Source: a bacterium
Lineage (GTDB): Bacteria; Spirochaetota; UBA4802; UBA5550
Assembly (NCBI GenBank): GCA_024224995.1
Contig: JAAENB010000457.1
Location: 1 to 37,792 of the forward strand
Reading direction: 5' to 3'
Length of the DNA: 37,792 bases
In this document: positions 8,744 through 15,991 of the stretch, in pieces
How the letters are laid out: the number at the start of each line of letters is the position of its first letter
Position numbering within the stretch: the first letter of the stretch is position 1
The notes under the pieces: generated by a model
Seen by the model: the letters and a program-made list of their open reading frames with translations, nothing else
What the model was told of the DNA's origin: nothing
Databases searched by the model: none
Program-made: the position numbers and the translations under genes

Positions 8744-10426
8744 CTATCTCAAACTAAACTTCACTCTAAAAAAACCTGAAAAATGCCCCTCTTCGGTGCT
8801 AAAGTTTGCGACGAGTACCTTGTCGTCGTCGGCAGCCCTGTTTGCGATTGGGCTTAGATTAATCGTCAGAGAAATAAGCTTGTTCACCTCAAGAATTGCA
8901 TCCGCGTTCATAACAGCCCTGTCGGCCCATACGGATATATCCTTCCTGTTTTTTCCCATAACATATAATACCGAAATAATAGTCGCATTTGAAAATATTC
9001 TATAGGCAAAGGGGATAGACAAAGAGCCAAGAGATGACTTGATATAATATTTAAATTCAAAACAATTCTCGCTTCTGCGCATGAATTCAATTATTTCATA
9101 ACTATCTTCTTTTGAGCCCGTTTTTAAATAATCACTTTGCAAAGAATTTGCCAGGGAAATATCAATGTTTTTCGGCATTTTCCATATGGCATTGTCCGTT
9201 GCCCATTGATACGTTAAATTCGTTTTACTCATAAACCAATCCTCCCGGTTTTGACACAGCTCAATAGTATCGTCTTCCTGTATTTTAATCATCCCGGAGG
9301 AAGTTCTTCCGTTAAAGCTGTTGGAAAGAGCTTCACAATAGGAACCACAATGACGGACAAAAAGATAATCCCCTTTCGATAATCCCGCAATAGAGGTATT
9401 GGGAAGCAATATATCACCGGAAAAACATAAGGGACCACTTAATTCATCACCGCCCGTAAAGGGCAATGGGTTATGATTTGCATCCAGCACCTGGCGCCTC
9501 ATCCCTGCAAGAGTAACTGCAATAAGCTGATCACTTCCTACATCTACAACAGCAATCCTTTTTCCCCGAATATTTTTAAGCGAGATTATTTTTGTAATAA
9601 TTCCCATTGCCTTTCCAACAAGAGAATTCCCGGGCTCTACGATATACCTGGTATCATCCCGCATTTCTTTGAGCAGACTTTCTCTTAGCGCGTCTATTGT
9701 AGGAAAACTGTCTTCCGGCGACAAATTTATTCCAAGCCCTCCTCCCAGGTCTATCGTCCTGATCATATGATTCGTTTTTTTATTTAAACGATCCATAAGC
9801 TTATGTAAAAATCTCATCATACCAACAAAAGTAGAAACCTGGTCCATCTGGGTTCCCACATGGGTATGGAGGCCCACAACAGGAACGGTAATACCGGCAA
9901 GAGCCTGCTCCAGTTCCTCCGAAGCGATACCGAACTTTCCTGCGGCGTGAGAAGTCAGATTATGATAGCCTCTGGACGAACCATACGAAACCGGGAATTT
10001 CGGATTTACCCTCACAAAGACCTGTCCCTCAAAGGGCTCACGCGCGTAGGCAGCATCCATTTCATTAAGAATCCCCAGGGAGTCTGCAACAACAGTTCCC
10101 CCTCTACGCAGCAAGAAAAGCGCGTGATCGATCTCCGGAGCCGGGGTATTATACAGGATCCGCCTGTATTTAAAACCTGCCCGCTGCGCGAGAAGCATCT
10201 CTCTCATTGACGCGCAATCGACCCTGCCCCCAAGCTTGCACAACTCCCGCAACACCGCGATTGAAGGGTTTGCTTTTACCGGGTATGCGATATTGAAAGG
10301 ATGTCCCGCCAGGCGAACATAACTAATAAAATTTTTTTTAAGCTCTTCAATATTAAATACATATAAAGGACTTCCATACCGCATCCCGATACTTTTAAAG
10401 TCCAGTTTCTCAGACCACTGTTCCAT
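8744..10426 (-). CDS. PLP-dependent amino-acid decarboxylase (ornithine/diaminopimelate type) with extra C-terminal domain
   Basis: Residues 1-395 form a fold-type III decarboxylase (alanine racemase-like barrel plus beta domain), acting on ornithine, arginine or diaminopimelate. The PLP lysine is K51 in 'AYPVKANP'. Other visible sites are 'GLHTHVGTQ' (185-193), the phosphate loop 'DLGGGLG' (226-232), 'EPGNS' (264-268), the active-site 'GPLCFSGD' (331-338, C334 and D338), and 'GSYCEALSNSFNG' near 361-373. Residues about 400-560 are an extra domain I do not recognise; it is not part of the usual 400-450 residue enzyme. The substrate cannot be chosen from sequence alone. The EPG motif lacks the arginine common in diaminopimelate enzymes (EPGR), which argues mildly against lysA. 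It stands alone with non-coding DNA upstream. Confidence 0.85.
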   Translation of the reverse strand: MEQWSEKLDFKSIGMRYGSPLYVFNIEELKKNFISYVRLAGHPFNIAYPVKANPSIAVLRELCKLGGRVDCASMREMLLAQRAGFKYRRILYNTPAPEIDHALFLLRRGGTVVADSLGILNEMDAAYAREPFEGQVFVRVNPKFPVSYGSSRGYHNLTSHAAGKFGIASEELEQALAGITVPVVGLHTHVGTQMDQVSTFVGMMRFLHKLMDRLNKKTNHMIRTIDLGGGLGINLSPEDSFPTIDALRESLLKEMRDDTRYIVEPGNSLVGKAMGIITKIISLKNIRGKRIAVVDVGSDQLIAVTLAGMRRQVLDANHNPLPFTGGDELSGPLCFSGDILLPNTSIAGLSKGDYLFVRHCGSYCEALSNSFNGRTSSGMIKIQEDDTIELCQNREDWFMSKTNLTYQWATDNAIWKMPKNIDISLANSLQSDYLKTGSKEDSYEIIEFMRRSENCFEFKYYIKSSLGSLSIPFAYRIFSNATIISVLYVMGKNRKDISVWADRAVMNADAILEVNKLISLTINLSPIANRAADDDKVLVANFSTEEGHFSGFFRVKFSLR

Positions 10427-10633
10427 CGACTACCCCGAAAAATTACTTCACAAAAAATGGAATATCATTTCATAAACTCTTTTCCAAAAAAAGTACACCC
10501 GCTCTTGTATACAGCATTCGATGCACTCTATACACCATATACTGAAATGCACTTAAAATTATTCAATTCTTTATCAACGAATCCTCTAAAAAAAAATATA
10601 TCCACATAACAGCGCAATCAACAACAGCCAACT

Positions 10634-10818
10634 GTAGAAAACTCATAAATGATATCACCTCTGTAAATCGGTTTTTAGTGCCCGAAAACGGATAGCGGAG
10701 CGCTCGGTTCAATCAGTATGAAACTCATTTATAGTATTACCAAATCGGCTCTTCGCGCTCCGGGTGCCGGGAAAATCACCGGCATTCTCCAAACGTAGTA
10801 AACTCATTAATGATATCA
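10634..10818 (+). repeat. Three short direct elements spaced about 80 bp
   Basis: Copies begin at 10634, about 10716 and 10795. The core AAACTCAT is identical in all three; the outer two share about 20 of 22 bases around it. The nearly constant 80-bp spacing suggests a decayed tandem repeat or repeated regulator sites rather than chance. Confidence 0.5.
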
Positions 10819-10943
10819 ACACCTCCAGCCCGGCAGCAATGACCCGGTCACCGGGAGCAGCAATTAGCAACCACAACTATACGAACGTTTAGCATTTGTC
10901 AATAATAAAATAGATCAGGAGAAAGATAGAACCTGCGGGGATA

Positions 10944-10988
10944 CAAAAAAAACCTCTTCACGCAATATCAGCGATAGAAGAGGCTTTT
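10944..10988 (-). terminator. Rho-independent terminator of the STAS gene (probably bidirectional)
   Basis: CCTCTTC (10953-10959) pairs with GAAGAGG (10977-10983). On the minus strand the hairpin is followed by a run of eight or more T. It lies about 45 bp after the STAS stop at 11029. T-rich sequence also follows on the plus strand. Confidence 0.75.
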
Positions 10989-11028
10989 TCCATATAAAGA
11001 TATAAAAATTTAAATAATTATATTGCAA

Positions 11029-11364
11029 TTACATATACTTAGACTCAAACTCCAGCTTGGACATGGTTGTAAAAAAATTACCCAATTTTGCCGTTTTAAA
11101 TACACTTAAAACAGTCTCACTCAAATCAAAAAATACCAATTCAATCTTTTCTTTCATCGCATTGTTCAGAAACTTAACCAAAACACCAATTGCAGATGAA
11201 TCGATATATTTAATATTCTTACAATTAATACCAATTACTTTTGGCCTTTTTGCGGTCTGATCATTCCATACATTATCGGCATATTCCACACTTTCCAGGT
11301 AGAACTCCCCATTGATATATAAAATAATTACATCACCATGTTCTTCAACATCAATAACAACCAT
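11029..11364 (-). CDS. STAS-domain protein (anti-sigma factor antagonist-like)
   Basis: A 111-residue single STAS domain. The switch motif is canonical: 'YIDSSAIGVLV', with D-S-S at the position whose serine is phosphorylated in SpoIIAA/RsbV. This differs from the paralogue at 6901-7269, which has D-S-I-T. The chosen ATG at 11364 has GAGG nine bases upstream; a TTG three codons earlier overlaps that site. It follows flbD by about 130 bp with a terminator between them, so it may have its own promoter. The partner kinase and sigma factor (or other target, such as a chemotaxis or cyclase system) are not in the window. Confidence 0.85.
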   Translation of the reverse strand: MVVIDVEEHGDVIILYINGEFYLESVEYADNVWNDQTAKRPKVIGINCKNIKYIDSSAIGVLVKFLNNAMKEKIELVFFDLSETVLSVFKTAKLGNFFTTMSKLEFESKYM

Positions 11365-11463
11365 ATTCTTCAACCTCTAATTCTCTTTAAAGAGTAAACC
11401 ATTAATAACATCTTTGTCAAGATTTTTTTGTAACTGCATAAAAAGTGGCAGGTAAAATATCGC

Positions 11464-11490
11464 AAAAAAGGGCTATTTTCCCCTTTTTGT
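11464..11490 (-). terminator. Terminator after flbD
   Basis: On the minus strand AAAAAGGG, an eight-base loop and CCCTTTTTT form a hairpin within the 30 bp after the flbD stop. The right arm itself supplies the T-run. Confidence 0.6.
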
Positions 11491-11493
11491 TCA

Positions 11494-11688
11494 TTATTTT
11501 CCCAATTTTATCAAAACATTCCTCTGGTAATCAATTATTTTATCAATAATATCCTTAATAGACTCCTGTACAAGATATTTTCGATCATTTGTAAGAGTGA
11601 TAACCGTATCAGGTGTCTCCTCAATTGTTTCAATATGAAACGGATTAAAGGCGAACTCATCTCCATTCAATCTATGAAGGAAAATCAT
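11494..11688 (-). CDS. flbD: FlbD-family flagellar protein
   Basis: The 64-residue protein has the full FlbD pattern: 'MIFLHRLNGDEFAFNPFHIETIEETPDTVITLTNDRKY', cut here into its parts as M-I-x-L-x-R-L-N-G, then N-P-x-x-I-E-x-I-E-x-x-P-D-T-V-I-x-L. FlbD is a small protein found in flagellar operons of spirochaetes and Firmicutes, usually next to motAB; its exact job is unclear. Here motAB is absent and the gene instead follows the DUF115 gene, overlapping its stop by 4 bp (ATGA), with AAGGAG six bases before the ATG. This is good evidence that the organism has flagella. Confidence 0.85.
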   Translation of the reverse strand: MIFLHRLNGDEFAFNPFHIETIEETPDTVITLTNDRKYLVQESIKDIIDKIIDYQRNVLIKLGK

Positions 11689-12605
11689 TTTTTTCTCCTT
11701 TTTCTACGGCTTCTATTCCCCTGCCCGTCAATTAACTTAAAAAAATCCTTCAAATCGACCTTTTTAACATATTTTCCCGAACAACCGGGAATACTGCAAT
11801 CATAAACAGGAATACTTTGCTTTACGAATAATTCCTCAAGCCACATCTTCGCCGCTAAAAACTGCTTATTCGTAAAAAATAACTCTTTACCTCTTTGAAT
11901 TTCATATTCCCTTCTTTTTCTGGATAAATCCGTATCCAGTGTCTGAAAATTCGTATACCGGTTATATTTACATAGATTCTTCCCATAGAATAGGGATTCC
12001 TTCACATAAAACCGGTCCGCAAAGCCAAGATCATTCCCCACAAGCACTAATGAGGCAATATCGCACCCAAGCGCTAATGACACCGCCTGGGTTGTTACAA
12101 TGCTCCCTGTTGCAATATAGCCAAGATCCGTTCCGGCCCTGTCCCAGAGAGCGCTATATTCCGGCGAATCAACCATCCAGTTAAAAAAAGAGATAGAACC
12201 TCTCCACCTTCTGAGATTGATATTCGACATGCAGCTAAAAGCCAGAAGCCCCATATTCTCAGTATCAACATCTCCAAAAAAATCAACAGGATTCGTTTCA
12301 CAAGAAATAACAAATTCCGGAAAAATTCCGTGCTTCATCAATGGCTTAAGCGCCATATCTGTTGAAAGGATAACAATAGAATCTCTTTGTTGATACTTTT
12401 TCAGCAGGGCAAAATTATTTTCAAGAGATGGGCCTGCCCCAACAATTATTACATTTTTATTTTGTAATCTCGATACTATTTTCCTTAAACCACCATAATG
12501 ATGGATAAGATCAAGATTTTTTTCAAGATTCTTTTCAAAAGCTAAATATCGTTCCTCAAGAATTCCTTTATTGAGCTTAGAATAGAGTATTTCCTTGTCT
12601 ATCAT
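11685..12605 (-). CDS. DUF115 / MptE-like 'motility-associated factor' protein
   Basis: A 306-residue DUF115 (6-hydroxymethylpterin diphosphokinase MptE-like) protein. The nucleotide-binding loop is 'VIIVGAGPSLENN' near residue 51, followed by 'STDMALKPLMKHGIFPEFVISCE' and the late 'GNDLGF' motif. In flagellated bacteria this family (Maf) supplies or transfers nonulosonic sugars to flagellin; spirochaete members are annotated as motility-associated glycosyltransferases. It is shorter than many Maf proteins but holds the whole core. The C-terminus is a basic tail (RSRRKRRKK). It sits between a TetR regulator (24 bp upstream) and flbD (4 bp overlap), which supports a flagellar role. The exact reaction is inference. 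Confidence 0.75.
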   Translation of the reverse strand: MIDKEILYSKLNKGILEERYLAFEKNLEKNLDLIHHYGGLRKIVSRLQNKNVIIVGAGPSLENNFALLKKYQQRDSIVILSTDMALKPLMKHGIFPEFVISCETNPVDFFGDVDTENMGLLAFSCMSNINLRRWRGSISFFNWMVDSPEYSALWDRAGTDLGYIATGSIVTTQAVSLALGCDIASLVLVGNDLGFADRFYVKESLFYGKNLCKYNRYTNFQTLDTDLSRKRREYEIQRGKELFFTNKQFLAAKMWLEELFVKQSIPVYDCSIPGCSGKYVKKVDLKDFFKLIDGQGNRSRRKRRKK

Positions 12606-12629
12606 ATATTCCGGGAACTTTTTTCAGGT

Positions 12630-13226
12630 CTACCCCTTTAATATACCGGTTAAATATTTAACAACATCAACATAATTAATATCAGTGGGATCCATCGATT
12701 CCAGCAATCCAATAAAAAATATAACAGCCTGGGCGACCCGGGCGATGAATTTTGTGTCAAGATCGGTCTTTCTCCTTGACGGAACATCTTCTCTAAAGTC
12801 AGAAATAATACCATGATAAAGCTTGTGATGCCTGTTGATATACTGGCGCATTATCCCCATGATCTTCTCATCTTCAAAGGCATACAAAAACAGGTTAATC
12901 AATATTTTAATATTTCTTTTATCCAGAATAAATTGTTCAACTCCAACCATTGCCGATATTGGAGCAATCTCTTCCGATTTAAGCTTCCATTGAAAAATAC
13001 TATTATAGGCGTTAGTAAATTCGGAAAAAATATCTTCTATAAGCTCAAGATATATATCTTCTTTTGTATGAAAATAATGCAAAACTCCCCCTTTAGAGAA
13101 GCCTGCTTCATCCGCGATATCCTGAACGGTAATGTTTGAATAGACATCTGTTTCAAGACGACGCTTTAACGCATCGATAATAATCTTTTTTTTCTTTTTT
13201 ATTTTTAATTCCTTATCAACTATCAT
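12630..13226 (-). CDS. TetR-family transcriptional regulator
   Basis: A 198-residue TetR/AcrR protein. The DNA-binding domain covers about 14-60, with 'NITVQDIADEAGFSKGGVLH' and 'YFHTKEDIY', the recognition helix and its sequel. The ligand-binding half (about 75-198) is helical, with 'GVEQFILDKRNIKILINLFL' similar to TetR_C domains of the type that sense small hydrophobic ligands. The N-terminus is very lysine-rich (KIKKKKKII). It is first in line with the DUF115 and flbD genes and diverges from tsaE across 228 bp, where its operator probably lies; I did not find a convincing dyad. It may control its own operon, which would be unusual for flagellar genes. Confidence 0.85.
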   Translation of the reverse strand: MIVDKELKIKKKKKIIIDALKRRLETDVYSNITVQDIADEAGFSKGGVLHYFHTKEDIYLELIEDIFSEFTNAYNSIFQWKLKSEEIAPISAMVGVEQFILDKRNIKILINLFLYAFEDEKIMGIMRQYINRHHKLYHGIISDFREDVPSRRKTDLDTKFIARVAQAVIFFIGLLESMDPTDINYVDVVKYLTGILKG

Positions 13227-13454
13227 AATTTGCCTATTCCTTAATAAAAAAGTATTTATTCCTGCTGCTTATCAAGCACACTTGCATAGAGTTGTAATAT
13301 ATACGAATTAATCAAGCAAAAAACATAATATTTCGCATTATTTGTGTAAACTTCTCATAAAGTACACAAGCGTATGCGAGATCCCATTGATCTGATTTGA
13401 AAAATTATTTTAAATTTTCCTTTTAATTTTACCGGTGGATAGTAAGCTGTCCCC

Positions 13455-13889
13455 ATGAGCGTGCAATCCAGAGAAATTATTACCAGGTCTGAAGAGGAAA
13501 CATTTTTCCTTGCTCAAAAAATCGGCAAAGATGCGGCACCGGGCTCACTCTTTGCCCTCTTTGGCGACCTGGGGACAGGAAAAACCATTATAGCAAAAGG
13601 AATTGCTGCCGGTATGGGAATAACCGAAGATATTACCAGCCCAACCTTTACCCTGATGGAAGTCTATAAGGGCCCACTGACTCTCTACCATTTCGACCTG
13701 TACAGGATAGAGTCGGATCTGGAATTCGACAACCTGTTCTTTGAAGAATACTGGGAAGATGAGGGAGTTTCGGTAATTGAATGGCCGGAAAAAGCCGGAA
13801 CAAGACTTCCCGGTGACACAACTAAAATAAAAATAGACTATATCGATGAAAACAGCAGGAGGATCGTAATTGAATACCCTGGTACTTGA
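13455..13889 (+). CDS. tsaE: tRNA threonylcarbamoyladenosine biosynthesis ATPase TsaE
   Basis: The 144-residue product matches TsaE, the P-loop ATPase that with TsaB and TsaD makes t6A37 in tRNAs reading ANN codons. Walker A is GDLGTGKT (about 37-44). The family signatures 'SPTFTLM', 'LYHFDLYRI' and 'VIEWPEKAG' are all present. The start ATG at 13455 has only a weak GGTGG upstream. The 3' end overlaps tsaB by 20 bp. The length is typical. Confidence 0.95.
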   Translation: MSVQSREIITRSEEETFFLAQKIGKDAAPGSLFALFGDLGTGKTIIAKGIAAGMGITEDITSPTFTLMEVYKGPLTLYHFDLYRIESDLEFDNLFFEEYWEDEGVSVIEWPEKAGTRLPGDTTKIKIDYIDENSRRIVIEYPGT

Positions 13890-14571
13890 CACTGCATGTA
13901 AAATAGAACTGGTTGCCCTGGGGACAGAGGAAAAGCTCTATCATATAACTGAGAACGTCAATTTTTCTCACTCAGTAACTATTTTTAATAACATAGAAAA
14001 CCTGCTGAAACAATCAGGCCTTGCGATCAATGATATCAACCTTATTGGTGTTGGCATCGGTCCAGGCTCTTTTACCGGTATACGAATAGCTTTATCAACG
14101 GTACGAATGCTGGCCCAGGTTATTGAATGTCCCCTGGTTGGCATAAAAACCCATATGCTTTATGCTGCTTCAGTAAATGCTGCTCCGGATGACTATATCC
14201 TGGTTGCATTTGACGCGAAAAAACAACGTGTTTTTGGAGCTCTTTACCAAAAACAAACAGGAAGCAATTCCCTGGTTGAAGTTATTGAACCGGGTGACTA
14301 CTCTATGGAGTTTCTTCTTAGCGAAATAAATCAGGAATATACAACTTTTTCAATCGGAGATGGGGCTCAGAAATATTTAGAAGAAATAAATCAAAAAATA
14401 AGCGGCCACGAATACCTGGAAAACTTTTTCCCCTCACCCGGAACCGCGTGTGAACTAATCAATCAATTATACACGACGAATCCGGAACAATACAGAGATT
14501 TCAACAATGTCGTTCCCTTTTATGCGAGGAAATCCGACGCTGAGATTCTAAAAGAAGCTAAAAAAAAATAA
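13870..14571 (+). CDS. tsaB: tRNA threonylcarbamoyladenosine biosynthesis protein TsaB
   Basis: The 233-residue protein is TsaB, the catalytically inactive ASKHA-fold partner of TsaD in t6A synthesis. It has 'LVLDTA' at the N-terminus and the hallmark 'GVGIGPGSFTGIRI'. The start is a TTG: an AGGAGG at 13857-13862, seven bases before it, decides this, and no ATG fits. The gene begins 20 bp inside tsaE, so the Shine-Dalgarno lies within the tsaE frame and translation is likely coupled. The C-terminus ends in three lysines just before the terminator. Confidence 0.95.
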   Translation: MNTLVLDTACKIELVALGTEEKLYHITENVNFSHSVTIFNNIENLLKQSGLAINDINLIGVGIGPGSFTGIRIALSTVRMLAQVIECPLVGIKTHMLYAASVNAAPDDYILVAFDAKKQRVFGALYQKQTGSNSLVEVIEPGDYSMEFLLSEINQEYTTFSIGDGAQKYLEEINQKISGHEYLENFFPSPGTACELINQLYTTNPEQYRDFNNVVPFYARKSDAEILKEAKKK

Positions 14572-14607
14572 AATAGTCCCCAGTTGGAATCGGGGCTATT
14601 TTTTTCC
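14570..14607. terminator. Bidirectional terminator between tsaB and the DUF1577 gene
   Basis: ATAGTCCCC (14573-14581) pairs with GGGGCTAT (14592-14599), with one bulged base. T7 follows on the plus strand and an A-run precedes it, giving T on the minus strand. It serves two convergent genes; the DUF1577 stop codon is inside the hairpin. Confidence 0.85.
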
Positions 14608-15777
14608 TCCCTTAAGCTGTTTTATCAATTTTGCCTTATATTCCACTTCCATAGGCTTCAGTATGGCATAAAACCGCTTCATTTCATCTTTTCGGGAGGA
14701 GTTTCCCTCAAAGTCGACCCCAATAAACAGTTCATCGAAATCATCAACATAAGTTACCTTTACTTCTCCATAGATCGTTATTGGAGCCTGCAGCTTAAAA
14801 ACAATATCAAAAATAAACCCTTTCGACTTTATTATCGATTTTTTCAGGTTTGGATCCGTAATTTTTATTTTTGCTCCGCCCCGGCTTATATCAACCAACT
14901 GCTGATGAGTAGTGATCAATAAGGTATTTGCGTCCCTGATCCTGTCCACAAGCTTAAAGGTGTGCTCTTTAAGCTCCAGCACCTTTTCAATATCAAAATT
15001 CTCCTTTTTTGATACAAGCTGTATATACCCAAAAGGAACCGATTTCTCATCTTCCGTAATATAGATTATGGGTACAATAATTATCGATTTATACCCCTTT
15101 TCCACATTTTTTTTGATGAATAGCTTCAGATCCTTGCCATATAGTTCACGAAGATCAAGAAAATCATCCGTTAGAGCAGTATAGAATTCTTCATTTGAAA
15201 CATCGGAAATTAAAAGAGTTTTTCCTGTTTTTTTCACCTGCGTTAATAGAGCATTACTGTCATCAGAACCAAAAACATCAACTTTCACGATATCACTCAT
15301 CCTGGAATTGCTCGATTGAAATTGATCCAGTACAACCTTAATACTCGTTGGAACTTTGAATCCTGTTATATCAATTGTATGCTTCGATACCCGGAAATTC
15401 GTTGCCACAACTTCATCCGGATTTACCTTAAACCGTAAATCCCTTCTGCCCGTTACAGCCCTGCGAGCACTTTTAATTCTGCAAAAATAATACCCGGGGC
15501 CTCTCTCTTCAACGACCTCCAGGTCTACCTCAATAAATTTATCCGAAAGTCCATAGACTACAATCACCCCATTCTGCTCATAGGTCGGGTCCGTAACGAC
15601 CATTAAATTATTATCATCAAGATATTCGTTTATTTTAATCTCAGTTTTACTTACCGCATATTTAATATAAAGTTTTCGATTCGCGAATTGCGATTTCAAT
15701 ATATTAATTATGTCCCCACCAGTTTCAAAAGACTCAAATTCTCTCTGTTTTCTTTGCTTTATTTGTGTCAACTCCAT
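14596..15777 (-). CDS. DUF1577 / PilZ-like protein, probable cyclic-di-GMP-responsive
   Basis: The 393-residue protein lacks membrane segments. 'GRRDLRFKV' near residue 115 fits the PilZ R-x-x-x-R site. Far downstream, near residue 315, 'DISRGGAKI' fits the second PilZ motif D-x-S-x-x-G. The two motifs normally lie 20-30 residues apart; here about 200 residues separate them, and that insert resembles a GAF-like fold ('SIIIVPIIYI' ... 'PFGYIQLVS'). This layout matches my memory of DUF1577 proteins of Leptospira and relatives. Binding of c-di-GMP is inference; the HD-GYP gene at 20626-21576 shows that the nucleotide is used here. It is a single-gene unit, convergent with tsaB. Confidence 0.65.
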   Translation of the reverse strand: MELTQIKQRKQREFESFETGGDIINILKSQFANRKLYIKYAVSKTEIKINEYLDDNNLMVVTDPTYEQNGVIVVYGLSDKFIEVDLEVVEERGPGYYFCRIKSARRAVTGRRDLRFKVNPDEVVATNFRVSKHTIDITGFKVPTSIKVVLDQFQSSNSRMSDIVKVDVFGSDDSNALLTQVKKTGKTLLISDVSNEEFYTALTDDFLDLRELYGKDLKLFIKKNVEKGYKSIIIVPIIYITEDEKSVPFGYIQLVSKKENFDIEKVLELKEHTFKLVDRIRDANTLLITTHQQLVDISRGGAKIKITDPNLKKSIIKSKGFIFDIVFKLQAPITIYGEVKVTYVDDFDELFIGVDFEGNSSRKDEMKRFYAILKPMEVEYKAKLIKQLKGGKK

Positions 15778-15991
15778 ACCTCATTGTTCACGGCTTGTGC
15801 AGGACTTCTCATGATACAAATTCCTATATTCAATATCGATTTAATTCATCGAATACTTCATTAATTTAACATTTTACTATAATAATTTCAACAAAAAAAA
15901 GAATAGCTTATAAACTCATATAAATTTGGCAAGTAAAAATTACAAAATAAAACGCTTGACTCTGAGAGGGGGGTTCCGCAAGCATGGAATC

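Larger units (their letters stand above)
10427..11028. other. 600-bp non-coding stretch with three similar elements and small dyads
   Basis: No gene is supported here. The core AAACTCAT(A/T)(A/T)AT occurs at 10639, 10721 and 10800, that is, 82 and 79 bp apart. The first and third copies share a longer match (GTAG-A/T-AAACTCAT-A/T-AATGATATCA, from 10634 and 10795). The DNA between copies two and three carries short inverted repeats: TGCCGG/CCGGCA at 10765-10784 and CCCGG/CCGGG at 10843-10855. The first 200 bp is AT-rich and could hold the decarboxylase promoter; no clear -35/-10 pair stands out. A terminator at the far end belongs to the next gene. Confidence 0.6.

Noticed and set aside
13227..13454. 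TetR operator dyad in the divergent region
   Set aside because: I looked for a 12-16-bp palindrome; only weak partial matches such as around GTACACAAGCG were found.
15926..15991. Longer start for der at a TTG
   Set aside because: The 22 extra residues are basic and unrelated to Der, and conserved sequence begins right after the ATG at 15992.
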